Assembly: GCA_902563105.1 (NCBI GenBank)
Contig: CACEVU010000001.1
Location: 131,372 to 195,371, forward strand
From: an uncultured SAR86 cluster bacterium
GTDB taxonomy: Bacteria; Pseudomonadota; Gammaproteobacteria; Magnimaribacterales; AG-339-G14
Length of the DNA: 64,000 bases
Direction of reading: 5' to 3'
Within the stretch, counting starts at the first letter, position 1; each line of letters begins with the position of its first letter. A model generated the notes under the pieces. The model was not told the origin of the DNA, searched no databases, and worked only from the letters and a program-made list of their open reading frames with translations. This document shows positions 18,104-26,292 of the stretch, one piece after another. The translations under genes were made by a program, and so were the position numbers.

Positions 18104-19142
18104 CCTTATTCAATCTATAGTCAATAGCAATATCAACCTTTTCATTATTATTAACGTAATCTTGTCCGACGGTAATGATTCTTGAATTAAAGGGGAGGCC
18201 AGAAATCCATACACCTTTCTCTGTATCTTGCAAAATTTTTACCTTGTAAAATTCCACAAGGTTGTCTTTATTTACTATTCTCACTCCAATATCTCCTTCT
18301 TCATCTAATCTAAGAATCGATAAAGGTACTATATGAGCAGGCTCAGGAATCGCAGAGACAATCACTTTTGCTGTTTGACCATCTTTAATTCTCCTCAAAG
18401 GGTTAGGTATTGAAACTTCAATATCAAAAGTGTGCATCATCTCATCTGCCGAAGAAGAGATAAATGTAATTTCTCCTTTGTATTCCTGACCATCATTTGT
18501 TGTGACATAAACATCGCTATTTTTAGAGACGGTTAGTAATTCGTCTTCCGAAATATCTCCGGTTATCATCATTGGATCTAAGTCAAGAACTGTTGCACAT
18601 GTTGAGCCTCGACTTAAAAAATCACCAACGTCTAAATCAATCTTATCTACAACGCCATCAAAAGGAGCTTTAATGCTTGCATAATCAAGTTCTAGTTTTG
18701 CTCTTTCGTAATTTGATTTAGCATTCTGTAGTTGCTTTGATGAATAAAGTTCTTCCTCAAAAAGTTTTTTGGCAGAATTGAAATCAAGCAATGCTTTATC
18801 AAAATTTGATTGTCTTTCTGCAATAAACAAAGAACAAATAATTTCATCTTTTTTTACAAAACTTCCTTGCGCAATCGGTAAGTCGATAATTTTTCCGGAA
18901 GTTTCTGATTTAACAAAAACCTTTTTATCAGCTTTTGTAAAACCTTTAACAACTATCTGTTTAGAAAAATTTTCCGCTTTTTGATCAATTACCCTGACCA
19001 TTGCATCTTTTTTTTCTATCAATGCTTGTGGGGAAGGCTCGTCAACAAATAAACCAGAAACCATCCAAATGATCGCGAAGCCGATGAAAATGGATGCCCA
19101 TTCTAGATTAGATCTTGTTAAAAACCTTTTAAATGTGATCAT
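18087..19142 (-). CDS. RND efflux periplasmic adaptor (membrane fusion protein)
   Basis: The adaptor links the inner-membrane pump to an outer membrane channel. The 351 residues have an N-terminal membrane anchor (about 14-32), a lipoyl-like half motif GKIIDLPIAQGSFVKKDEII (about 83-102), a short coiled-coil hairpin (about 108-150), the second lipoyl half with IKAPFDGVVDKIDLDVGDFL (about 156-175), and a beta-barrel domain after that. No lipobox Cys is seen, so it is probably held by the N-terminal helix. Expression with the pump is implied by the 17-nt overlap. Confidence 0.92.
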   Translation of the reverse strand: MITFKRFLTRSNLEWASIFIGFAIIWMVSGLFVDEPSPQALIEKKDAMVRVIDQKAENFSKQIVVKGFTKADKKVFVKSETSGKIIDLPIAQGSFVKKDEIICSLFIAERQSNFDKALLDFNSAKKLFEEELYSSKQLQNAKSNYERAKLELDYASIKAPFDGVVDKIDLDVGDFLSRGSTCATVLDLDPMMITGDISEDELLTVSKNSDVYVTTNDGQEYKGEITFISSSADEMMHTFDIEVSIPNPLRRIKDGQTAKVIVSAIPEPAHIVPLSILRLDEEGDIGVRIVNKDNLVEFYKVKILQDTEKGVWISGLPFNSRIITVGQDYVNNNEKVDIAIDYRLNKDENIN

Positions 19143-19198
19143 TATGATATTTTCCTTTATTTCTATATATAGGAGGAAGCGATTATATCAAGGAAAAC

Positions 19199-19798
19199 TT
19201 ATAAATATTTCTTTTTTATAGCCTCTAGTCTTTCAATTTGATTTTTTTTATCTAGAGGTTTTTCAGAAACTAAATTATCTTTTTTTTCTGGAAGCAGGGC
19301 AAAGCTTTCATTGAGTTCACTTTCTTCTAGAATTTCTTCATAAACTTCGAGAAATTCTTTTTTAATTTCGAATTCTGAATCTGTCTTCAATCTATACCAT
19401 CCAATTTTTGCACCTGCATGATAAACATACGGATGAGACCAGCTAAAGTCTAAAGGATTTATTTCCCCAAGAGAGCTTGCTTCTATATAAGCTTTATTAG
19501 GCGAAGGGACTTTAAATTTTTTAAATTTCAGTTCTTTGATGAGGTTTAAAACAGCACTTAAAGAAGGGAGGTACTTTGCAGTTTCTATGATTTTATCTAT
19601 TGCCTCAAAGATAAGTTCATTTTCAAATTTTTCTAATTTTGCCAGCCATAATTGTTTTGCCAACGAAAGAGTTTCTTCATCTGGAAAAGCTTTATGAAAT
19701 TGATTGTGAAAAGTTATTTCCAATTCAGCAAAAATGAGATTTATAAGCTCAACTTTATTTTTTGGTATTTTAATTTTTGAAGTTAACGGCCCATTCAT
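19199..19798 (-). CDS. Lambda P-like replicative helicase loader candidate
   Basis: The 199-residue soluble protein resembles bacteriophage lambda replication protein P (recalled sequence) in three blocks in the same order. Residues about 17-85 (LINLIFAELEITF, then W-AKLEKF, then a LPSLSAVLNLI helix) match the P block with VFSQLLATF, QWVLAF and LPSPGQF. About 120-140 (FSWSHPYVYHAG, then WYRLKT) matches YPWKSNAHYW with LYQNMR. The C-terminal helix (IERLEAIKKKYL) matches ALAKIAEIKAKFG. Lambda P hands the DnaB helicase to the origin. The gene overlaps the 3' end of a DnaT-repeat gene by 29 nt, the order seen in lambda O-P and in E. coli dnaT-dnaC. No phage genes are nearby, so a resident cellular role is inferred. 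A similarity search is needed to confirm. Confidence 0.65.
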   Translation of the reverse strand: MNGPLTSKIKIPKNKVELINLIFAELEITFHNQFHKAFPDEETLSLAKQLWLAKLEKFENELIFEAIDKIIETAKYLPSLSAVLNLIKELKFKKFKVPSPNKAYIEASSLGEINPLDFSWSHPYVYHAGAKIGWYRLKTDSEFEIKKEFLEVYEEILEESELNESFALLPEKKDNLVSEKPLDKKNQIERLEAIKKKYL

Positions 19799-20726
19799 GG
19801 TCTTTCATCCTAGATAATACATTTTTTTCGTTACCATTTTTAGCCTTCCATTTGAATTTGACATGTTGAATGAATTTGGAGTTCCAACAATTACGCATTT
19901 CTTTAGTCTCTAGCCAATACAATTTAAATCCAGGTATCTGTAATTGAGCAAACTGCTTATCTATCTTGGCTAAACTCAAAACATCAAAACAATCTTTTGA
20001 AGGTTGCCAATCTTTATTGATTCTAGTTGGTTTTTTTACATTGGAGATAAGATTTTGATACCTGACCCATTGATTTTTAACATGATTTAAAAATTTACTA
20101 TTCCATGAATCAGAAGTAATTTTTCTTTCGCTCCAATATAGAATAAATTCAGGCAAAGAATCAGCAACAAACTTTTCATCAATTTCTGCCAGTTGCAATA
20201 TTTGCAAAGCTTCTTTCGAAGGATTCCAGCTTTTGGGAATAGGCTTCATTTTAGAGGCTTTATTCGTTTTTTCTTCTTCTCTACGCCACTCTTTTAATAA
20301 ATATTTAAGAAACTTATAGTCCCAAGAAAAACTCTTGTCATGTCTATCAGCCCAATATAATCTGAATTCAGGAAGTTTACTTTTAACAAAGTCATCAGAG
20401 AGACCTAAACTTTTTGCTTCTTTTAAAATATTTTTTGAAGGCTGATATGTTTTAGATATGATTTGTTTTCTTTCTTCATTTTTATTTTCTCTTTTAGACA
20501 AGATTGAAAAATTATTTTTGTTCGTTTCTAGAATTAATTTCAGTTTTAAAAGTTTTTTTAAAACTCTTTTTAATTCTCTCTCATCTATAAATTCAAAGTT
20601 ATCTTTTAAAAAAAGAAAACTTATTTGAGGATTATTTTTTATTTGTTGGAGCACTATAGACTCATTGAGTCCGATACTTAATGCAATCTCTTTATCAAAA
20701 TTTATGAGGTTTGTTTTTTTTGACAT
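19770..20726 (-). CDS. Winged-helix protein with three DnaT-like domains, putative primosome component
   Basis: The N-terminal 70 residues (FDKEIALSIGLNESIVLQQI and a following helix-turn-helix region) resemble the winged helix of phage O-like replication proteins. Three tandem copies of a DnaT-type single-strand-binding module follow at about residues 93-152, 164-225 and 235-296. Each copy has a W/Y-x-PS start, a PEF-LYW or PGF-LYW core, and a W-x-x-KF-x-x-H/L-V/L-K-x-x-W end. DnaT helps load DnaB during primosome assembly. I chose the ATG at 20726; a TTG one codon upstream is in frame. The gene lies 4 bp after aroG and overlaps the lambda P-like gene. The three-fold repeat is unusual, because E. 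coli DnaT has one such domain. Confidence 0.72.
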   Translation of the reverse strand: MSKKTNLINFDKEIALSIGLNESIVLQQIKNNPQISFLFLKDNFEFIDERELKRVLKKLLKLKLILETNKNNFSILSKRENKNEERKQIISKTYQPSKNILKEAKSLGLSDDFVKSKLPEFRLYWADRHDKSFSWDYKFLKYLLKEWRREEEKTNKASKMKPIPKSWNPSKEALQILQLAEIDEKFVADSLPEFILYWSERKITSDSWNSKFLNHVKNQWVRYQNLISNVKKPTRINKDWQPSKDCFDVLSLAKIDKQFAQLQIPGFKLYWLETKEMRNCWNSKFIQHVKFKWKAKNGNEKNVLSRMKDHEWAVNFKN

Positions 20727-20730
20727 CAAC

Positions 20731-21801
20731 TTAGGCAGATTGCTTAAGTTTTTTTCTCCTAGAATCGACAGCTTTTGCTAAAAGCTTAAGCATGACTTCG
20801 GTATCTTTCCAGCTAACACAAGCATCTGTGACGCTTTGACCGTATTTAAGGTTTTTCAGAGAATCTATTTTTTGGTTGCCCTCTTCTAGATTGCTTTCAA
20901 TCATAACTCCAAATATATTTTGATTTCCGGAGGCAATTTGATCAGAGATATCTTTATTGACAAGGAGTTGTTTTTTAAATTGTTTTTGACTATTGCCATG
21001 AGACATATCCACCATAATTTTTTGAATTAGATTAGAATCTTTTAGATTTTTACTCACTTTATCTATATGATTTTTTGAATAATTTGGCGTTTCTCCCCCT
21101 CTTAAAATTACATGACAATCACTGTTTCCTGCAGAATTAAATATTGCGGATCTTCCCTCTTTAGTTATCGAGAGAAAAATATGGCTATTAGATGAAGAGC
21201 CTATTGCATCTATAGCAACTTGAATAGAACCATTAGTTGAGTTTTTAAAACCTACTGGACAGGATAAGCCTGAAGCTAATTCTCTATGTATTTGACTTTC
21301 AGTAGTTCTAGCACCGATTGCACCCCAACTTATCAAATCTGAAATGTACTGCGGGGTAATTATGTCTAAAAATTCTGTTCCTGCCGGCAAACCCAATTCG
21401 TTGATTTTAACTAAGAGTTTCCTTGCAACCTTTAGCCCCTTATTGACATCATAACTATCATCTAAATCTGGATCATTTATAAGACCCTTCCAGCCAACTG
21501 TTGTTCTTGGTTTTTCAAAATAAACTCTCATTACAATTTTTAGTTGATCGCATAATTCAGTCTCGAGACTTTTGAGTTTTTTAGCATATTCAATGGCAGC
21601 TTTCGGATCGTGAATAGAACATGGACCCACCACAACAACCAATCTATCTTCATCACCATGCAAAATGTCGGATATTTCTCTTCTGGAATTAAAAACTAAT
21701 TCAGAGACTTTTTCTGTAATTGGTAGTTTTTCAATTACTTCGACAGGAGGAGAGACCTCCATAAGACCTGTTATTCTGGTATTATCCGTTAAATATTTCA
21801 T
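20731..21801 (-). CDS. aroG: 3-deoxy-7-phosphoheptulonate (DAHP) synthase, class I
   Basis: This enzyme makes DAHP from phosphoenolpyruvate and erythrose 4-phosphate, the entry to the shikimate pathway. The 356 residues follow E. coli AroG almost throughout: DDRL-like [19 protein letters not shown] (about 49-67), [20 protein letters not shown] (about 92-111), [24 protein letters not shown] and [12 protein letters not shown]. Which aromatic amino acid inhibits it cannot be read with confidence; AroG is given as the closest recalled match. It leads the minus-strand unit that contains the replication pair and is divergent from nadE. Confidence 0.94.
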   Translation of the reverse strand: [356 protein letters not shown]

Positions 21802-21830
21802 TTGACCGTTGATTTTATCTCTTCTAAATT
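21802..21830 (+). promoter_or_regulatory. Predicted nadE promoter in the aroG-nadE divergent gap
   Basis: TTGACC (21802-21807) and TAAATT (21825-21830) are 17 bp apart, which puts the start of transcription near 21837 and leaves a leader of about 17 nt. The 52-bp gap must also hold the aroG promoter in the other direction. No clear Shine-Dalgarno sequence precedes nadE. Confidence 0.45.
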
Positions 21831-21853
21831 TAAATTAAAGCTTAAATTAGACA

Positions 21854-23467
21854 ATGTACAAAATAAAATTAGTTCAAGAAAACTCAAAAGTAGGAGACAT
21901 TAAAGGAAATTTAGACTTGGCAAAGTCTCATATTGCTCAAGCTGTATCAGAAAAAATAGACTTGGTAGTATTTTCTGAAATGTTTTTAACAGGTTACCCA
22001 CCTGAAGACCTGCTTTTAAGAGAAGATTTTTTAAGTAAAAGTGAAAAATTAGCACTTGAGTTAGAAGAATTGTCTAAAGAGATATCGGTAATCATCGGTT
22101 GTCCTGCCAAAGAAGATGGATATATTTTTAATTCAGCGCTTTTTTTTCAAAAAGGTAAATTAATTGAAAAATATAAAAAGCAAATACTTCCAAATTATAA
22201 AGAATTCGACGAAAAGAGATATTTCAAAAGAGGAGAATCTCATAAAGTCTTTGAAGATAAAGGCTTTAAGTTTGGTATTTCTATCTGTGAGGATATTTGG
22301 GATAAAGATTTTGCAAAGGAATTATTTGGAAGAGATATAGATCTACTTTTAAATTTGAGTGCCTCACCTTACACAATAGATAAAAAAAATCTTCGCGAGA
22401 AGATGCTTTGTGAATACTTTGCTGAATTCAAAAAACCAATAGTTTATGTGAACCAAGTTGGCGGACAGGATGAACTTGTTTTTGATGGTAGCTCTTTGAT
22501 CATAGACTCAAAAGATTCAGTTAGACGCCTAAAGAGTTTTGAAATAGACGAAACAATAATCGAGTTTGGCAAAAAAGGGATTTCAACAACTTTGCAAAAG
22601 GAAAAAATCAGTAACGTTGGAGATGTAGCTGATATTTATCAGGCGTTGGTTTTAGGAACTCGAGATTATGTAATAAAAAATAATTTTAAAGGAATTTTAG
22701 TTGGTTCTTCAGGAGGAATAGATTCAGCTTTGACTGCCACAATTGCATCAGACGCTTTAGGCCCTGAGAAAGTAAATACAGTTATGATGCCCTTTAAATA
22801 TACAGCTGATATGAGCATCGAGGACGCCCAAAAATTAGCGGAAAATCTCGGTATTTCTCATGAAGTAATTCCGATATCAGATATGTTCTTGGCCTTCAAA
22901 AATTCACTAGATGCTAAATTAGCTCCTAGAGAATTTGACAAAACTGAAGAAAATCTCCAATCAAGATGCAGAGGAGTAACTCTTATGGCTTTATCAAATA
23001 ATCTTGGCTATTTAGTTCTTACGACAGGTAACAAAAGTGAAGCTGCAGTTGGTTACTCTACTCTCTATGGCGATACTGCAGGAGGGTTTTCCGTTCTGAG
23101 AGATGTCTACAAAACAACCGTTTATGACTTGGCAAATTATAGAAATTCTATAGGCAAGGTTATTCCTCAACGTATTATCGATAGAGAGCCAAGTGCAGAG
23201 TTGTCTGAAGATCAAAAAGATAGTGATTCTCTGCCATCATATGATTCACTTGATTCAATAATTGAGTCATATGTCGAAAACGACAAAACTAAAAAAGAAA
23301 TTATTGACTGCGGATTTAACTCTGATGATGTAGAAAAAGTGGTTGATTTAATTAATTTCAATGAATACAAAAGAAGACAAGTACCAATAGGAATAAAAAT
23401 TTCTTCAAGAAATTTTGGCAAAGACAGAAGATATCCAATTACAAACTTCTGGAAAGACAATATATAG
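21854..23467 (+). CDS. nadE: Glutamine-dependent NAD+ synthetase
   Basis: NadE amidates nicotinic acid adenine dinucleotide to NAD using ATP and glutamine. The N-terminal nitrilase-like glutaminase domain (about 1-250) carries Glu42, a Lys near 109 and Cys145 (SICEDIW) as the triad. The C-terminal synthetase domain has the pyrophosphatase loop GSSGGIDS at 284-291 and TGNKSE near 395. At 537 residues it is the long two-domain glutamine-hydrolysing form, so no separate glutaminase is required. It stands alone between divergent aroG and the scpA operon. Confidence 0.96.
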   Translation: MYKIKLVQENSKVGDIKGNLDLAKSHIAQAVSEKIDLVVFSEMFLTGYPPEDLLLREDFLSKSEKLALELEELSKEISVIIGCPAKEDGYIFNSALFFQKGKLIEKYKKQILPNYKEFDEKRYFKRGESHKVFEDKGFKFGISICEDIWDKDFAKELFGRDIDLLLNLSASPYTIDKKNLREKMLCEYFAEFKKPIVYVNQVGGQDELVFDGSSLIIDSKDSVRRLKSFEIDETIIEFGKKGISTTLQKEKISNVGDVADIYQALVLGTRDYVIKNNFKGILVGSSGGIDSALTATIASDALGPEKVNTVMMPFKYTADMSIEDAQKLAENLGISHEVIPISDMFLAFKNSLDAKLAPREFDKTEENLQSRCRGVTLMALSNNLGYLVLTTGNKSEAAVGYSTLYGDTAGGFSVLRDVYKTTVYDLANYRNSIGKVIPQRIIDREPSAELSEDQKDSDSLPSYDSLDSIIESYVENDKTKKEIIDCGFNSDDVEKVVDLINFNEYKRRQVPIGIKISSRNFGKDRRYPITNFWKDNI

Positions 23468-23485
23468 GTATTTTTTGCGTAAAAA

Positions 23486-23525
23486 ACACAATATTTTGTG
23501 TATTTAAGCTATTTTAAACTATAAT
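23486..23525 (+). promoter_or_regulatory. Predicted scpA promoter with overlapping dyad
   Basis: A perfect TATAAT lies at 23520-23525, with TTGTGT (23496-23501) 18 bp upstream as a weak -35. The -35 is the right arm of the inverted repeat ACACAA-TATT-TTGTGT (23486-23501), which could be an operator or a weak nadE terminator stem, although no T run follows. The predicted leader is only about 7 nt. Confidence 0.42.
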
Positions 23526-23538
23526 TGTTTGGGAATTT

Positions 23539-24354
23539 ATGAAAAAAGAGCAGGAAAGAAGCCCGAGACAATCGGAGTTCAACCTCGCTACTATCAATGG
23601 CGAGCAAGTACTTCTTCCTCATGATGACCTTTACATACCACCAAATGCCCTAAAAATCTTTTTAGAATCTTTTGAAGGTCCACTAGATTTGCTGCTTTAT
23701 TTTATAAGAAAACAAAATTTAGATATTTTGGATATAAATGTTGCTGAAATAACCAATCAATATGTTGAATATATAGAATTGATGGAAAAACTACAGTTTG
23801 ATCTCGCAGGAGAGTATTTACTTATGGCAGCCTATTTAACAGAAATTAAATCAAGAATGATGTTGCCTGCCGATACGGAAGAAGAAGAGCTTGAAGAAGA
23901 TCCAAGATCAGAACTAATCAAAAGACTTCAAGAGTATGAGCGCTTCAAAACAGCTTCAATGAATATTGAAGACTTACCAAGAATTAATAGAGATTTCTTT
24001 CCGGCTAGTACGGCGCTTCCAGAATTTGAGTCTAAAGTGCCTCTTCCGAGCTTGGAACTTGAAAAATTATCTAATATCTTTTACGAACTTTTAGAAAAAC
24101 AAAAGTTAAGGGGAAATCACATTATAGAGTTTGAGAAACTTTCTACTCGAGAGAAGATGTCTGCTGTTTTAGAACTTCTTATCAACAAAAGCTTCTTAGA
24201 ATTTTATGACCTGTACAAAAAAGCTGATGGAAAACTTGGTTTGATTGTAACTTTTCTAGCTGTGTTGGAGTTAGTCAAAGATTCAATGATTCAATTGGTC
24301 CAATCTGACTCTTTTGGTCCAATTCACGTAAAAGTCAAAGAAAAGGTTCACTAA
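23539..24354 (+). CDS. scpA: Segregation and condensation protein A
   Basis: ScpA is the kleisin subunit that joins SMC heads and ScpB in bacterial condensin. The 271 residues contain the ScpA signature FEGPLDLLLYFIRKQNLDILDINVAEI (about residues 39-65, conserved GPLDLLL and LDI), an acidic linker EEEELEEDP near 113, and a C-terminal winged helix (about 190-265). It is followed by scpB one base on and then rluB, the standard arrangement. Gammaproteobacteria with MukBEF usually lack scpAB, so this organism probably uses SMC-ScpAB. Confidence 0.95.
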   Translation: MKKEQERSPRQSEFNLATINGEQVLLPHDDLYIPPNALKIFLESFEGPLDLLLYFIRKQNLDILDINVAEITNQYVEYIELMEKLQFDLAGEYLLMAAYLTEIKSRMMLPADTEEEELEEDPRSELIKRLQEYERFKTASMNIEDLPRINRDFFPASTALPEFESKVPLPSLELEKLSNIFYELLEKQKLRGNHIIEFEKLSTREKMSAVLELLINKSFLEFYDLYKKADGKLGLIVTFLAVLELVKDSMIQLVQSDSFGPIHVKVKEKVH

Positions 24355-24355
24355 A

Positions 24356-24931
24356 ATGGAAAACTTGTCATTGATTATTGAAGCTTTGCTTTTTTCCTCA
24401 TCAAGGCCGCTTAATGAAAAAGAAATTATTTCTGCATTTGAAAATAAAAACCCTCCTTCATCAATTGAGATCAAAGAGGCTTTGGCGTCAATTAAAGATA
24501 AATATGCAGATAACTCAATAGAGCTGGTTAAAGTTGCAAGCGGATATCGTCTTAGAATAAAGCAAGAATACTCATCTTGGGTTGCAAAATTGTGGGAAGC
24601 TAAGCCGCAGAAATATTCTCGAGCTCTTTTAGAAACTCTTGCTTTGATCGCTTACAAACAGCCTATTACCAGAGGTGAAATAGAAGAAGTCAGAGGAGTT
24701 TCCGTTAGCAGTCAAATAATCAGAACGCTTTTAGACAGATCTTGGATTAAAATTGTTGGTCATAGAGATGTTCCTGGAAAACCAGCTTTATTCTCAACCA
24801 CAAAAGATTTTTTGGATGATTTAAACCTTTCCAAGCTTTCAGATTTGCCTGACTTGCCGGAAATCCAAAATATTCCTGAAGAAGCTCAAATTCCACTTTT
24901 GAACGAAGCTTCTGCAGATAACTCAAAATAA
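24356..24931 (+). CDS. scpB: Segregation and condensation protein B
   Basis: ScpB dimers bind the ScpA kleisin and regulate SMC ATPase activity. The 191-residue protein has two winged-helix domains. The first is at about 5-75 (IIEALLFSSSRPL start). The second, at about 85-155, contains the family signature ALLETLALIAYKQPITRGEIEEVRGV (about 83-108). The C-terminal tail is acidic and probably unstructured. It lies one base after scpA and 6 bases before rluB. Confidence 0.95.
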   Translation: MENLSLIIEALLFSSSRPLNEKEIISAFENKNPPSSIEIKEALASIKDKYADNSIELVKVASGYRLRIKQEYSSWVAKLWEAKPQKYSRALLETLALIAYKQPITRGEIEEVRGVSVSSQIIRTLLDRSWIKIVGHRDVPGKPALFSTTKDFLDDLNLSKLSDLPDLPEIQNIPEEAQIPLLNEASADNSK

Positions 24932-24937
24932 TATCTC

Positions 24938-25642
24938 TTGTCGAAAGAAAGAATTCAAAAAGTTTTAGCACAAAACGGCTATTCATCAAGAAGAAAAATT
25001 GAAAGTCTCATCAGAGAAGGTCGGGTATTTATTAATGAAGTTCCTGCAAAATTAGGGGATAGGATTTCGAAGGAAGAAAAAATTTTCATTGATGGTAAAG
25101 AAATTGTTATTTCAAATAAAATTTCTACAGAATTATTGATGTATCACAAACCTAAAGGTGAGGAATGCTCTCACGCTGGGGCAAGTAAAACAATTTTTGA
25201 TAATCTTCCAAAACCAAAATCAGGCAAATGGATCTGTATTGGTAGGTTAGACATAAACACAAGTGGATTACTTTTGATAACTAATGACGGAAAATTAGCA
25301 AATGACATAATTCACCCCTCGATGGAAATGGAAAGAGAATACATTGTAAGAGTGCGCGGCAAACCATCTAATTCGGATTTAAAAAAATTATTATCTGGCG
25401 TAGAAATTGAAAAAGAAAAAATATTTTTCACCGATCTTGTTAAAGGAAAAGAAACTTCTTCCCATTCTTGGTTTGCCTTAGTAATAATGTCAGGAAAAAA
25501 CAGATCGGTAAGAAAGTTATGGGATTCGATTGGTCATGAAGTTTCAAGACTAAAACGGGTAAGACTCGGAAAACTTTTTCTTCCAAAAGAATTACGAGAG
25601 GGAAAATTTAAAAGAATTTCATCCGAAGAAGTTTTGGGTTAG
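24938..25642 (+). CDS. rluB: 23S rRNA pseudouridine synthase, RluB-type
   Basis: RluB converts a uridine in helix 80 of 23S rRNA to pseudouridine. The 234 residues have an N-terminal S4 RNA-binding domain (about 1-48, RIQKVLAQNGYSSRR) and the catalytic domain with Asp105 in IGRLDINTSGLLL. The start is a TTG at 24938, just before the conserved S4 helix; no ATG fits. RluB, RluE and RluF are similar, and I favour RluB because of the scpA-scpB-rluB order. The last 4 bases overlap the convergent gph gene. Confidence 0.9.
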   Translation: MSKERIQKVLAQNGYSSRRKIESLIREGRVFINEVPAKLGDRISKEEKIFIDGKEIVISNKISTELLMYHKPKGEECSHAGASKTIFDNLPKPKSGKWICIGRLDINTSGLLLITNDGKLANDIIHPSMEMEREYIVRVRGKPSNSDLKKLLSGVEIEKEKIFFTDLVKGKETSSHSWFALVIMSGKNRSVRKLWDSIGHEVSRLKRVRLGKLFLPKELREGKFKRISSEEVLG

Positions 25643-26292
25643 AAAAAATTTTTTAGTTCTGAAATAGATCCTATTCTCGAGGTTGGATTCAAAAGAGAAG
25701 CATGTTTTTCTTCTAAATATCCATACATGGCCAATACTGAATCTATTCCGGCATTTTTGGCAGCTTCAATGTCTCTCCAATTGTCTCCGACATAAACTGA
25801 CAGATCTTTTTCTGTGGATGTTTCGGACAAAGCTTTCTCTAAGCTTGCTGGATCAGGTTTTCTTCTGCCATTCGCATCTTCAGGTGAAATTATCGCCTTA
25901 GCATATTTGTCCCACTTTAATTTATTACAAATTTCTAAAGAGAATTTTTTTGGCTTATTTGTAACAATCATCCAATCAATTTTTTTTTCAGATAAATTTT
26001 TTAAAACTTTATCCACCCCAGAAAAAGACTTAGAAAATAGAAAGTGTTTATTGTATTCATCCAATAAATTATCTCTTTTACTCTCAAAATCAATATGTTT
26101 CTCGTCAATATGAAAGCTGTCTTGAATTAATTTTCCAACTCCATCAGAAACTCTTTTTCTTACAAAAGAGTCATTAACTAAAGGCAATTTATTTTTTTTT
26201 AGTAAGATGTTTAGAGAGGTAAGAAACTCAGGAGCCGTATCTAATAAAGTGCCATCTAAATCAAATAAAAAACATTTATATTTTTTTTGCAT
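25639..26292 (-). CDS. gph: Phosphoglycolate phosphatase (HAD family)
   Basis: Gph clears 2-phosphoglycolate formed during DNA repair. The 217 residues have the HAD nucleophile motif FDLDGTLLDTAPEF (Asp11 and Asp13), an all-helical cap (about 20-90), MIVTNKP near 109 as motif II, and VGDNWRDIEAAKNAG near 167 as motif IV. The substrate is assigned mainly from the ubiG-gph pairing, which is widespread in gammaproteobacteria; other HAD substrates are possible. The start overlaps the ubiG end by 17 nt. Confidence 0.87.
   Translation of the reverse strand: MQKKYKCFLFDLDGTLLDTAPEFLTSLNILLKKNKLPLVNDSFVRKRVSDGVGKLIQDSFHIDEKHIDFESKRDNLLDEYNKHFLFSKSFSGVDKVLKNLSEKKIDWMIVTNKPKKFSLEICNKLKWDKYAKAIISPEDANGRRKPDPASLEKALSETSTEKDLSVYVGDNWRDIEAAKNAGIDSVLAMYGYLEEKHASLLNPTSRIGSISELKNFF

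Noticed and set aside
19199-20726. Prophage remnant as explanation for the lambda P-like pair
   Set aside because: No integrase, structural, lysis or attachment sequences are nearby, and both flanks are core genes. It cannot be fully excluded without genome comparison.
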